A DNA stretch of 64,000 nt from Epichloe hybrida (lineage: Eukaryota > Ascomycota > Sordariomycetes > Hypocreales > Clavicipitaceae): NCBI GenBank assembly GCA_019022495.1, contig JAFEKR010000003.1:3410001-3474000 (forward strand), written 5' to 3'. The notes below the pieces were generated by a model. That model did no database searches. It was not told the DNA's origin and was given only the letters and a program-made list of their open reading frames with translations. The position numbers and the translations under genes are program-made. This document shows, one piece after another, positions 24,063 through 34,674 of this stretch (position 1 is the first letter of the stretch; the number at the start of each line of letters is the position of its first letter).

Positions 24063-24956
24063 TCACAGACAAATCTTGGGCGCCAAGTCTTGAGCGTGAT
24101 GCTTGATGAAGCCAGCCAGGGGCATGGCCCATTCCTTGGACACAGGAACATGGTGTCCTCCGGGGTGCACCACGGTGGTTGCATTCGCACATTTGTCGAT
24201 GAAGGCGCGACTCCTATCCTCCCCCACGACCGTATCCAGACTCCCCAAGTAATGCATGATGGGCGTCTCAATCTTGGGCTCATACAAGAACTGCAATGAC
24301 TGGGGCACCGCCCAAAACCCGGAATACGACACGGCAAACTTGAGTGGCCTTCCGCCATTCGCCTCCCGCAGCCGATGCACCCATCCTGCTGCTGCTGCTG
24401 CTGCTGCTCCCGCCTCGCCCTCCTCGAGGACCGCGCGCTCTGGCTCCAGCGCCGCAGCCACCAGGCCCGTTGCCGCACCGCCCTGGCTGAACCCGCACAC
24501 GCCGTCAACACCGCCTACCTCGCGAATGGCCTCGGCAATGACGGCCATGCCCCGTTCGAGAAGAAGGTATTCCCCTGAGCCGTCGTCCCTGCGCCACCAC
24601 GCCCACGTATCGGGCTGGAAGTCGGCGTCGGCGTCGGCGTCGGCGGACAGCACGAACCCTGGGATGTCCTGGGGAGAAAGACGGGTTGGCGCAGTGGGGT
24701 AGATGAGGTGCGGGGTGAGAGAGATGGGCGAGAGGACTTTTGCGAGTAGTTTCTCGAGGGCGCGGGTCTTGGCTCTGAAGAGGGACCCGGATTGGGTGAA
24801 GCCTTTTTTTTGGGAAGAAGAGCTGTTAGCTGCGTCTTGTCTTGTAGGGGTGATGCGTAAGTTGCGTTGCGTACCGTGGAGCATGAGAATCTTGACCTGT
24901 CGCTTTCCGTCGTTTGGTTGTGCGGCTGGCGCTGGACTCGTGGTTGAGGCAGTCAT
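24063..24956 (-). CDS. Serine hydrolase of the FSH (Fsh1/ovarian-cancer OVCA2-like) family
   Basis: Two exons (24875-24956, 24063-24802) encode 273 residues. The 72-nt intron (24803-24874; gtacgc, gctaac branch, eight-A run then ag) is a multiple of three with no stop, so an unspliced read-through frame also exists. The fold is alpha/beta-hydrolase: an early strand VKILMLHG with FTQSG at residues 23-33, nucleophile Ser133 in GFSQGG, Asp217 in GSLDTVV, and His244 in HPGGHHVP. FSH proteins are small cytosolic esterases of broad or unknown substrate, some acting in polyketide release. Two codon-repeat tracts stand out: Asp-Ala (about residues 82-88) and poly-Ala (about 160-166, gcagcagc in DNA). 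A 5' extension to 25181 is open but Pro/His-rich and unlikely. RPN5 is convergent, 225 bp away. Confidence 0.9.
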   Translation of the reverse strand: MTASTTSPAPAAQPNDGKRQVKILMLHGTQRNLRITPTRQDAANSSSSQKKGFTQSGSLFRAKTRALEKLLAKVLSPISLTPHLIYPTAPTRLSPQDIPGFVLSADADADADFQPDTWAWWRRDDGSGEYLLLERGMAVIAEAIREVGGVDGVCGFSQGGAATGLVAAALEPERAVLEEGEAGAAAAAAAGWVHRLREANGGRPLKFAVSYSGFWAVPQSLQFLYEPKIETPIMHYLGSLDTVVGEDRSRAFIDKCANATTVVHPGGHHVPVSKEWAMPLAGFIKHHAQDLAPKICL

Positions 24957-25707
24957 TTTTGCGGGTGCGGTGGGAACAATTGCTGGCTTTGTCTGGGGGA
25001 CCTTGTGGCTTGGGTGGTTGATTGGGGTTCTTGAGGGGAAATTGTCGGAGATAAGGGGTCTTGTTTGGGCTGGGTGAGGAAGTGGATTTTGTTGCGAGGC
25101 AAACAAGTTGGGGGCGCTGTGTGGAAATGCGATGTCGGGTCGAGTCGTGTCCGCGGTATGGAGGCAGTGGATATGAGGCATGTATGCGGACTTTCGTGAT
25201 TGCTAAATGGGAAATCTGATAAAACGAGGAACTGTACGGAAAGTCTATTGCTCAAGCTGGTCATGCATTGGCCTCTTCGTGTTTACCAGTCTGGCCTGGC
25301 CGTCAAGCACGGAAGTTGTGGACTGGACTGATATTATCGTGGGGATGCGTCGAGGTCGTGTATACGAGGGTAAAACCAGGAAGCCAATGTTGTTCGCAAA
25401 GGAAATACGGCACCATTGCCAAAAACAAGACGGCCCTGGCTGGGTATCGTGACGGGAAGGAAAAGACCATTCACACTCGTATATCCCATTGTCATGATCG
25501 TTCTGGATATTCGGAACCGCCAAGTTTGATGACTCGAGGTCTATTGAGCCCCCAAATGCAAAGTCTATGTTACATTACCACCACTCCGAAAGAAAAAACT
25601 TTTCCGGAGCGTGGGTTGGTCGCTCATTTCCGCCGGATATGCGTCGCCATCATGACCTGTTCATTTCCCAACCTCCACCTCCTCGTCAACACATCCCCGG
25701 GCAGAAT

Positions 25708-26192
25708 CTAGTGGCCGCCAGACTTGGCCTTGGGATTGCGGGCGTCGTTCTTCCACTCATCGGCTATATGTGGTGTCAGTAAATTGGGGACTCTATTCGA
25801 CACATGTTCAGGGTACGGAGGCGATACGCACAAGCCATCATGGCGTTCTGGGCGGAATTGACACCGTAGGCAATCACCAGACCTGTGCAGAAGTTGGTTA
25901 ATCGTCTGAAAGTGCGCGAAGGGAGCTTCTCTTTCCGTCCTTTTTTTTTTTTTTTTTTTTTCAAAGGCAGGGGAAGATTCATTTCAATTCTTCGAACTTC
26001 GTCAATTTGCTCAGTGTCACGTACCGGCAGCGAAGAAAGGCCACATGGGCTTCACTAATGGCAGGTAGTTAGCATCGAAGGGGCGGGTTTCGAATTCGCA
26101 CCAACGACGGGTCGGCCATCAATGGTCGGGGGGGTGGACGTACGGAAAGGAGCCGGGAACTTCTTGAAAGGAGCGACACCGAGCCAAGACAT
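25708..26192 (-). CDS. ATP18: Mitochondrial ATP synthase subunit i/j (Atp18)
   Basis: Four tiny exons on the minus strand (26144-26192, 26025-26054, 25832-25882, 25708-25763) encode only 61 residues, too short for a simple ORF scan. Introns are 89, 142, 68 nt, all GT-AG. The protein starts MSWLGVAPFKKFPAPFLKPM and has one membrane helix WPFFAAGLVIAYGVNSAQNA; the tail NDARNPKAKSGGH follows MMASDEWK. This is the F1Fo-ATP synthase subunit i/j of the inner membrane, which sits in the peripheral/dimer region of Fo. The sequence pattern and length fit fungal Atp18 closely. Intron 2 contains a T run of about twenty. The gene diverges from the NIPSNAP gene. Confidence 0.93.
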
Positions 26193-27033
26193 GATGGGCG
26201 GTATTTCGTGGGTATCGAGGTTTCGGGTAGGATTGATGCAGTCGAGAGAGTCGCTCGTGATGAAGTCCTTCCAGACGAGCCTTTGTCGATGGCCAATGCA
26301 GAGCCTCTCTCACCCGCGGTTTGCGGTTTGAGCCGACGATGATTGAGCCTCAGGCAGGAAGTGGTAGTCATAGGGCTGTTCCTCAGTCAGTAAATCAACG
26401 GTCACGTGATGTCGCTTCGATTGCCCATGTGACATCATGAGCTTGGAGCTATCTGGCATGCACCAGGTGAGAGGACGAAGCTCCAACACCTGAATCACCA
26501 ACCTCACCAACTTCTCTCCAGCGCATAAAGCCGCAATCAATCATCATTGGGCCATAGTAACACTTGCCTGTTCCCGGTCTAATCAAAACACTCTCTTTCG
26601 TAACCACAACCTGCGGAGTGCGGGGTGAGCAACTTGGCTGCGACGTGCCTGTGCCGCGCATCCAATCGGCAAGTCGAGGCTGCCCTCCCATTCACCAGCT
26701 TCAGACACATCCTGTGCACATACAGAGACCCTCTTGCTGCACCTTCTGCCGCCAGAAACCAGCTTTTCTTTTGGACAATCAGCTGCTGCTTCCTCGCGTA
26801 TCCTGTTTTTACAGATCATTTCATACATACCACCCGCTGAGCTCCGCGTTCTGATCTCTTCGTTGCTCGTTAATTGTTCGCCCCGGAGAATCGCGCATTG
26901 CAAGCTCTGTTGAAACATCGTCGTCCTTCCGTTGTTCCTCTTTCCAACACGACCTTGTGGACTTGTTTCTCGGATCTCTCTTTGCAGCCCGACCCCCCCT
27001 TCTTCTTCCCACCTCACCACACTTCACGTCAAC

Positions 27034-28173
27034 ATGTTGTCACGAAGCCTGCCTCGCCATGCTACTGCGGCACTCCCGCGCTCGGCCACACGAGCTCTCA
27101 GCACCACTGTCGTTAGGCAGGGCAAGACACCTTCCATGGGCGACATCAATCCCTCACGGGCGCAGATTGACTCCTTCAACAGGAAGCAGCATGAATTCCG
27201 AGAGCGACTGGTGGAAGAACAGAAAGAACGTGGAGCACGTGCGTTGTCTGCCAATTCCTCCGCGTCCGAGAAGTCGGACCAAAGCTCATCCACCGATAAT
27301 GCAGGAGCTACTGCCGAGTCTAAGCAGCACGATTCTGAGCGCAAGTCAGGCCCGCTGTCGAACCTCATCTACGGCACCAAGGAAGGCAGGGAGATGGAGG
27401 CTCAGATGGAGGCCAGCTTCAGTCAGGTGCTGGCTCGTGGCAAGTATGTCCACTCCATCGTCTTTCACATGGTGAAGCCCGAGAATGTCGACGAGTATGC
27501 GGAGCTTGTTGGTCATTTCTATCCCAAGATGGCCAACACGACCGAGAACAAAGTCCATCTTGTCGGCAGTTGGCGGACGGAAGTAGGCGACTGCGACACC
27601 TTTGGTAAGTTGCTTGGCCAAGACCAAAGTACCAAGAACATGTAAACACAGAACTTGTGGCGAGAGGACTGACATGGACACTCTGCAGTGCATATTTGGG
27701 AGTACCAAAAATACGAGGGTTACCACCAATCCCGGTACTCCATTAGCCACCACCCGGAGTTTGTCGATTTCGATAACAAGCTCAAGAGATTGATTACGTT
27801 CAAGAAGATCTCGCTCATGCAAGAGTTCTCTTTCTGGCCAACAACCCCTCCTCGGCGGCTTGGAGGCATCTTCGAGCTTCGTTCATATACTCTCCACCCT
27901 GGAAACTTGCTGGAGTGGGAGACGCACTGGCGACGTGGTCTCAAGGCTCGTCGCGAGGTCATGGAGGGGGTCGGTGCGTGGTTTGTTCAGATTGGCGAGC
28001 TGAATACGGTCCATCACTTGTGGCAGTTTGCCAACCTGGAGGAGCGACGCGAACGCCGCGAGAAGAGCTGGTCCGTGGAGGGATGGAGTGACACGGTGCA
28101 CAAGACGGTTCCCTTGATTCAAAGCATGAAGTCTCGTATCTTGATTCCCATGTCTTGGTCACCGGTTGCCTAA
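27034..28173 (+). CDS. NIPSNAP family protein, mitochondrial
   Basis: Two exons (27034-27604, 27689-28173) encode 351 residues. The 84-nt intron starts gtaagt, has a ctgac branch site and ends ctgcag. The N terminus (MLSRSLPRHATAALPRSATR) is Arg/Ser/Ala-rich without acids, a typical mitochondrial presequence. Then comes a Ser-rich, charged low-complexity segment (about 70-110). Two dimeric alpha-beta-barrel NIPSNAP repeats follow: one with SIVFHMVKPENVDEYAELV and VHIWEYQKYEGY, the second with GGIFELRSYTLHPGNLLEW and HHLWQFANLEERRERRE. Human NIPSNAPs are matrix proteins exposed on damaged mitochondria to recruit mitophagy factors; the fungal role is less clear. Confidence 0.93.
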
Positions 28174-28609
28174 AGCAGGAGCAATAAATAGCAAGCATCA
28201 GCATCAGCGGGGATGGACCCCGAGCTGTTCCAAGTAGATGCTGGGATATACCGACAACTATTTTTGATGGATTTTCAATTTCCTTGCGAGCGGTGGAATG
28301 TAGCCACATCATATCGTGTTTTCCATTTGTGAAAGGCGTCCGGGGACACATGGATGTACTATTGGTACTGGACCCAAAGTGGTAGAACATGCATTGAAAG
28401 TACTCGAGCATTGAAGAAAAAAAAGTGACCAAGTACTTAGTCTGAGTTTCTCTTGCCACTGCTTCTACAATACTCAATGAATGTATCGATCCATTATATA
28501 TAAACGTACAGTTTCCTTCGTGCTCCCAGCAGTGAAAACGCCATGGCTATCCGATGCAAAGCAGTGAATAAGAAGACAATAAAAAGAATATAGGGCGGCG
28601 CAGAAATGC

Positions 28610-29785
28610 TCACACATCCGGATCCTCCCCCATGATGGCCGCCAAGTTACGCCCCGCCAGGCCCAACATGTTACCCAGCTGTCCCAGTTTTGAATACAAC
28701 GATATCAAGCTCGGATCTGCACTCTCTACCCTCACCTTTTCCCTCACAAACACCTCCTCGGCCACCCGTTTCTTGCCGCTCATCCGCGGGCCCCTGGCAT
28801 CGCCCCCTCCCCTCTTCGGTTCACACCCGCCGTCTCCCTCGGGATGATACTTGAACACCACGTCCATCTCGTCGTGCTCCAGCCTCCGAAACGTGCCTAT
28901 CGCCAAGCCCAGCTTCGTGCCGAAATGAACGGGGAGATGGGCTGGTTCCAGAGCCCGCAGCCACAGCACGATACTGCTATCCTGGAGGGCGACGTAGAAG
29001 CTAAGGTTGCTTGGTAAAGGCGGGCTGAAATGGTGGGCGGGGCACGAGCTCGTCTGCCAGGCGGGGTCGGCGTCGCTGTCGCCGGTGCCTTTGAGAAGAG
29101 CCCGTGATTCGGAGATGGACTCGGACAGAACGGCCAGGGCCGAGGCGAGGGAGGAAGCGGTCGGGGTGGACGATAGGGTCAGGCCAAGGAGGTCGATTGC
29201 CTGTGTGAGGTGCGTGTGCAGGGCGTCGAGGGCCGGTACGTGGATTGGTTCGGACGACGAGAGGGTGATTTGCGAGGGGGGCAGGGTACGTAGTTGGAGG
29301 TTGATGGTCTGTTTTTGGTGGAAACTGTGTCATCAGCTTGGCTGGATTGGGGACCGCAACTGGGCAGGGGACGGGGGTTGGAAAAGAAGAGTTGGAAGGG
29401 CGAGGGAAGAGATTGTATTGACGCACGCCCTTGATGATGCGTGTGCCCACGCGCGTTATCGTCCCCTTGACCTTCTCGTTGCGATGGGTGCTCATGACGA
29501 GCGTGCTGCCTGGGTCGATGGGCGCGAGGAGCGCATAGCAGTCTTCTATGCCGTGCTTGATTTCGTGGCACAGCGAGATTGTTTCGCGGACTATCCATTG
29601 GAGGTCGCGGTCCTTTGATTGCGCCACTCACTGTCAGTACAGTGGCAGTACGTCCCCCTTCGTTCGTTTCCTGGGATTGGGGTTGGGGGGGGGGGGGGTT
29701 GTGTTTGTCATTTACGTACGAGCGACTCGGCTGCTTTGCGACGGAGCTCCTCCGGGGATATGGGGGGCCAGACGGCGATGGACAT
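28610..29785 (-). CDS. RAV2: RAVE complex subunit RAV2 / Rogdi homologue
   Basis: Three phase-0 exons on the minus strand (29720-29785, 29427-29612, 28610-29308) encode 316 residues; introns are 107 and 118 nt, GT-AG, with an actgac branch in the first. The start MSIAVWPPISPEELRRKAAE and the following DRDLQWIVRETISLCHEIK, ALLAPIDPGSTLVMS and TINLQLRTLPPSQITLSS are characteristic of Rogdi/Rav2. The C terminus ends with LGQLGNMLGLAGRNLAAIM. Rav2 helps reassemble V-ATPase V1 onto Vo at vacuole and endosome membranes. A Gly-rich insert (KRGGGDARG) is present. Antisense open frames across it are shadows. The gene ends 437 bp from the convergent NIPSNAP gene and starts only about 155 bp from the AT-rich block. 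Confidence 0.93.
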
Positions 29786-29939
29786 TTCTTCTTAGTTGTC
29801 GTGTCGTGGTACCCCTTTGCTTTGGGATTTGGGAGAACGGGAGGGTGAGTGAGCCAAACGAAGATTGTAGAGGTTGAGGAACTATAAATGTAGTATTTGT
29901 AATTTGTGGAGCGAGGGCCCACTTTTATACCCACCCTTA

Positions 29940-31188
29940 TATATAGTATTTTTCTTAGAATTTTCCTCTATAAGATCACGTGATTTTTAGGATATTACCT
30001 TTAATTATAAGCTAGATATAAAAATAAATAAAAATACTACAAGAAATACTACATTACACGAGTGCAAAGCTCTGACACTAGGGCATGTAGATTTGTAAAA
30101 TAATTTGGGGGGTGTACTATACAGTCACTGCATTTTTATGACAATGCACTCCACACCTACACCAAATATTGCGCATGCAGCTTGCAATTTCTCGGCCAAT
30201 TTCTCGGCCAATTTCTCAGCCACATTGAGCTATTTGAATTGCAATCAAACTGCACTATATTCTTAGGGCCTTAGAGGCGAAGTTGCGAGTGAGTTCTAGG
30301 CCGTAAAGATGCCAGGCTCATTTAGCCACGCAACACACACTAGCAGGTTAGTAAGCATATAGTAAATCTTAGCTATAACAAAGTTAATCTCGTATCTAGG
30401 GTATATATTATTTAAAATTAATTACATATTAACACTTATAATATTATAAAGTAATAAAAGCTATTCTAAGCTATTCTTAGCTATTCTTAGCTATTTCAAG
30501 TAATTCTAAGCTATTTCAGGCTATTTAAAGCTATTATAAGCTAATATGTAGTGTATTGTAGTACAAAGCTCTAGTAACTAAGCTCATTTTGCCACGTAAC
30601 ATAACCCACTGTCAGGTAGGGGTGTAGATAGATGATAAAAAGTGTTCAACTCAATCAATCAGAGGTGCAGATAGCAGCTAACTTTTGTACCTCAAAGGTA
30701 CATAGTGCGCTACGGAAATGACTAGTCTACGGAGGTACTTCTAATATATTTGTCTTTACTAATGTCTTATCACGGGTTTTATCCTAGTTAATGCGCGACC
30801 CTCGCCCACACATCCGATGCTTCATAACGGGGGCATTTGCGAATTATGTAGGTATTGTGTAGGTACTAGCAAGGAAATAAGGGCTAGGATTAGTAAGTAC
30901 CTACATTCCCCATATAGAGAATTATATATCTTTTAGTAGCACTATATACCCTACGTATTTTCCTTATAGCTCTGAAAAAAATTTAGGGGTTATAGTGCAC
31001 TTATAACTAATTATAGCTATGAAAGAGGAATAAAAGGCTAGGGCATGTAGATTTGTAAAATAATTCGGGGGGGGGAAGTGTACTAATAAACTGGGGCGTG
31101 GCACGAGTAGCTTTTTCCGTAATAACCCCTCCGGAGCCAAAGTTAACGATCTTACGATCTCATCCTCAGTACTCTCTTCTTCGCAGCC
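29940..31188. other. AT-rich border region with dispersed short repeats
   Basis: Composition changes abruptly at about 29,935, just upstream of RAV2. No gene is visible. A sequence beginning ctagggcatgtagatttg occurs twice in direct orientation, at 30078-30119 and 31038-31085, differing mainly in the length of an internal G run. A 20-bp-class motif around gctcatt...gccacg..aac also occurs twice (about 30316 and 30579). From about 30461 to 30545 there is a degenerate array of agctattcta-like units, followed by tgtattgtag...caaagctct, which resembles the right end of element B (see 55661-56016). Confidence 0.6.
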
Positions 31189-32949
31189 ATGGACGCCACT
31201 AGAATTCAGAAAGTATGGAGTATTGGCAATTCTCTTGCTTTCGAGAGCCAGTCGCCAATTAGTGATCTCAACGGTCAGGCACATAAGCTGCTAGCAGAGG
31301 AGCGGACCACGGAGTGGATTCAGCGAGCCGAGCTGAAAGATGTTGAGCAAATCATCCTCAATCATGAGTCTATAGAAAATGCTGTGGTAATTTCGAAGCA
31401 AGGAGACGATGACCAAGACGTCGAAATCGATGCCTTCATCATACTCAACAATTCTGCTGCCCATATACGAACTAGGATACCTGAGCAGTCAGACGATGAA
31501 GACGAAAAGCAACGAGTCCAGTTCTGGAACGGCTATTGGGACTGTTGTACCTATCCCGCCATGGACGATCTGCACCCGAATGCAATAGGCAGGGACTTTC
31601 TAGGGTGGACGTCGATGTATGATGGGAAGGAGATCGACAAAGTGGAAATGAATGAGTGGCTGGACGAGACAATAGCAACAATACGGAACATCCATGCTGA
31701 ATCGAGGCACATTTTGGAGGTGGGAACTGGATCCGGCATGATTCTTTTCAATCTCATAAGTGACGTGCGCTCTTATGTTGGTGTTGAGATGTCTCCAACA
31801 GCGATTGAATTCGTTACGAAGACAGTGAAATCCATGCCGGACTTGGCAAACAAGGTACACATGTATCAGGGCACAGCGGCAGATCTTGGCTCATTGGACA
31901 TTCCCACCCCGCCTGACCTTGTTGTGATCAACTCAGTCGTTCAATACTTCCCCAGCCAGGACTACCTTCTCGACGTGATTGAAACTCTCTCACGACTCCC
32001 GACTGTTGAAACACTTTTTTTCGGAGATATACGGTCCTACGCGCTTTATGGTCAGTTTCTGGTCAGCAAAGCGCTCCATGATGCCGGGGGGACAACGAGC
32101 CAGGAAGATCTTCGAGCGCGTATGGCCGCATTGATACAGAGAGAGCTGGAACTGCTCATTGACCCGGCCTTCTTCACGGCCTTACCTGATCGATTTCCTG
32201 ACCTCATCGAACACGTGGAGATTCGCCCTAAGAGGATGAAGGCCATCAATGAGTTAAGTTGTTATCGATATGCTGCCATCGTATACTTCAAGGACCGAGG
32301 CCGGGTTTCGCAACAGCAAATTCACGACATTGGGGACAACGAGTGGACCGACTTCGCTCGTCAAGGGTTGGATCGCGAGCAACTCTTACGACGTTTGAAG
32401 AACTCCCAAGGTGTCGTCGCTATTTGCAACATTCCCAATAGTAAGATCATTTTCCAGAACCACGTCGTCGACTCGCTACACGAAGGTGTCGGAAATGATA
32501 TTTCGAAGGGCGGAGAATGGCTTACAAAAATCCGGCAAAATGCCCAGAGATGTCCATCTCTTTGTACGCTCGACTTGTTAGAATTGGCTCAACAAACCGG
32601 TTATCAAGTCGATTTGAGCTCGGCCAGGCAAAAATCTCAGCGTGGGGGACTGGACGCGATCTTCCACCACTATGAACCGTCCCAGGGAGAACATAGAGTC
32701 ATGTTCCGATTCCCCACTGATCATGAGGGCCGCGAGTTGAGAACGCTCTCCACCCAACCGCTAGAACTACAGGCCAGGCAGGTGGTTAGAGATCAGCTTG
32801 ACAAGCATCTGCAGTCGGAGCTGCCCGTGCATTTGCTCCCTAGACAGATCATCATAATGGAGAAGTTGCCAATGAAGGAAAACGGGGAGGTGGACCGTCA
32901 CGCACTAGCGGCAACAATGACCGCTAACGGTAGCATAAATTTCTTGTAG
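31189..32949 (+). CDS. Orphan NRPS fragment: end of an adenylation domain with an embedded N-methyltransferase
   Basis: A single intronless ORF of 586 residues. Residues 46-85 resemble the A8 region of an NRPS adenylation domain (ELKDVEQIILNHESIENAVV). Residues about 110-510 are an S-adenosylmethionine-dependent N-methyltransferase of the enniatin/beauvericin/cyclosporin-synthetase type: FWNGYWD, FLGWTSMYDGKEIDKVEMNE, motif I ILEVGTGSGMILFNL at 175-189, then VINSVVQYFPS and FFTALPDRFPDLIEHVEI. Residues 545-575 carry the A10 region (PRQIIIMEKLPMKENGEVDR), and the ORF then stops. Missing are A1-A7, so there is no substrate pocket, and any carrier or condensation domain. It is not RIP-mutated although it lies between AT-rich blocks. 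Either a relic of a larger NRPS or a stand-alone methyltransferase. Confidence 0.85.
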   Translation: MDATRIQKVWSIGNSLAFESQSPISDLNGQAHKLLAEERTTEWIQRAELKDVEQIILNHESIENAVVISKQGDDDQDVEIDAFIILNNSAAHIRTRIPEQSDDEDEKQRVQFWNGYWDCCTYPAMDDLHPNAIGRDFLGWTSMYDGKEIDKVEMNEWLDETIATIRNIHAESRHILEVGTGSGMILFNLISDVRSYVGVEMSPTAIEFVTKTVKSMPDLANKVHMYQGTAADLGSLDIPTPPDLVVINSVVQYFPSQDYLLDVIETLSRLPTVETLFFGDIRSYALYGQFLVSKALHDAGGTTSQEDLRARMAALIQRELELLIDPAFFTALPDRFPDLIEHVEIRPKRMKAINELSCYRYAAIVYFKDRGRVSQQQIHDIGDNEWTDFARQGLDREQLLRRLKNSQGVVAICNIPNSKIIFQNHVVDSLHEGVGNDISKGGEWLTKIRQNAQRCPSLCTLDLLELAQQTGYQVDLSSARQKSQRGGLDAIFHHYEPSQGEHRVMFRFPTDHEGRELRTLSTQPLELQARQVVRDQLDKHLQSELPVHLLPRQIIIMEKLPMKENGEVDRHALAATMTANGSINFL

Positions 32950-33544
32950 CGACATGTTGAGTTGAGGAAGAGGCGGTACTTTGGCTCAATCTCAACATCG
33001 AGTCCAAATGCACTTCACCTCAATTTCAACATTGAGTTTTCTCTATTATGTTCGCCAAACTTGCGCACTGTGGATAATCAGCACAATTCTGCTGATACAC
33101 AGTGCTTCTCCTTGCCTTGTCATGGTCATGAAATAGGGCTTCTGGCCCACAGACCTACCTAGCTTTAGTCCAGACTTGCGTATTTTGATATGCTAAAGTG
33201 ACTAAAGTGATATTGAATGAGCTAAAGTTCTAAAGTGATGTGATACCACTGTAAATATATATCACACTTTTTTGTTCAGAGTTATCACAATAGTGAAGCG
33301 ATATAGCTCGTGACTATTCCTGTGTTTGTCAACCGCGTTTTATAAGTGAATCAGGGGTATTGATGATATTGATGCTATAAAATACTACGTCACCCCTTCC
33401 ACTTTAGAGCGGTAGCGCAAGGAGTAGTATCAGTGGAAGGCTGCGAGCCTGTGGGCCAAGCAATTAGCCATAGCCATTATATTATCTAAGCTTTGGAGCT
33501 GATTTTAGGACATATCTTCATGTCGCTCGCAGTCTTGGCTGTAG
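32950..33544. other. AT-rich spacer and possible 3' terminal region of the Helitron
   Basis: No gene. An inverted repeat cttccact / agtggaag (about 33400-33440) could form a hairpin just downstream (minus-strand sense) of the helicase stop codon, where a Helitron 3' hairpin would be expected, but I cannot find a convincing CTRR end. Short repeats of ctaaagtga occur at 33192-33240. Confidence 0.35.
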
Positions 33545-34414
33545 TTATCCGGAACCGATATCTATCTTGTAGGGACTCCGTGTTAGAACCTGCCTCTTCC
33601 TTAGCTCTTGATTCGTCAGCTTCATCTTCATACCATCTTGGGGGGGGGGGGGCTCATAAAACAGGTGACTACGATCAAATGGCGCATCTAGCATTAGGCC
33701 CTGGAGCATTTTCGCACGGGAGACAGCCACATAACTTAAACCATTCTGAAAGTCCCTGCAGGAGAGATCCGTAACGATCCTATCTTAAGTGATGCTTTGT
33801 GGCCCATGAACTATGTTAGAGTAGCATACGATTAGGGGAAACTGGGTGTGATTGCAGAGGCTGGTTCCGATAAGGAAGTCCCTCTTTACTAGGAGAATCG
33901 GGATAATCTTCCTGCTATTAGGGGTGGTTAGGAACACCGGGCCACTGTACTTGTCAAACTCTCATCATGATAAAACAGGGAGGGTCTTGGATGGGGTCAG
34001 CCCCTGGTGCCTGGCCGATGTCGTAAACTATACCACGAGCGCCGTTGCAGAGACTAACTAGCTGCCAAAGGTTAGACGTCAGCATCAGACGGGCGTTAAT
34101 GCATATGGGGATCTGCTTCGCAAGGTTGCCTGCCTTGTCATCAGCGCCCGTAGCCGCACCAAGTCCGACATTCTTAGCCTTGCCAGTGCCGCCTCCCCTA
34201 TCTACATGGAGTAACAAATGGGAGAGATCCTGGGTCAGAAAGTGGTCCTAAACGTGTTATACTCTAAGCGCTGCTCTTGATTTAGGGAATCGCGAGCTTC
34301 CAAGGGCTGATGATCCACGTCAAGGCTAAGGAGGTTTGCCGCTTTGCGCTGCTTCCACTAGTCACCGTTGAGATTGCCACTGTCGGTATACCGTCCAACA
34401 TGGGGAGTCCAATC
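33545..34414 (-). pseudogene. Helitron PIF1-like helicase, degenerate C-terminal part
   Basis: On the minus strand, in several frames, lie pieces of a PIF1-type helicase. A Walker A region reads VDRGGGTGK (about 34178-34205), which runs too soon into KQIPICINARLMLTSNLW and NGARGIVYDIGQAPGADPIQ. Next come SGPVF, LVKRDFLIG and a QFPL segment. Last are DFQNGLSYVAVSRAKMLQG (33699-33754) and a tail ending YKIDIGSG at the stop (33545-33547). Motifs between Walker A and the late block are absent, so an internal deletion is likely, and frameshifts and stops interrupt the rest. Fungal Helitrons carry such a helicase at the C terminus of RepHel. The upstream (N-terminal) half is at 56.3-58.8 kb, beyond the nested insertion. 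Confidence 0.8.
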
Positions 34415-34419
34415 ATTAT

Positions 34420-34674
34420 TGTGGAGTGATTTGGTGGCAAAGAGCGATGAAAAGAGAAGATGAAGTGGAATTGCTATCTAGGAATTCAACGAGGCAAAGA
34501 GAAGCTATTATAGCTTTAAATCTGTAAGTAATAAATTAAGGTCTTTAAGTGAAGCTTGTAATGAATTGCGATAGCAAACGCGATCACAAACGCAATGCAG
34601 GAAGATGCATTATTAAACAAAGAATCTGATAATATAATGCCTAAGGCTACGATATAAGGCTATGATTCTTAACA
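34420..34674 (-). repeat. Copia element A, 3' LTR (255 bp)
   Basis: Begins tgtggagtga and ends cttaaca on the plus strand. An equal-length copy lies at 56034-56288. The 5 bp attat precede this copy (34415-34419) and follow the other (56289-56293), a perfect target-site duplication. A polypurine tract (aggggcgg in minus sense) abuts the inner edge, which makes this the 3' LTR of a minus-strand element. Confidence 0.93.

Noticed and set aside
24957..25181. N-terminal 75-residue extension of the FSH hydrolase
   Set aside because: Open by chance; Pro/His-rich, not part of the family, and the ATG at 24956 has a good context (gcaaaaatg).
29007..29877. Long antisense ORFs across RAV2
   Set aside because: They mirror the GC-biased codon use of RAV2 exon 3 and carry no recognisable domain.
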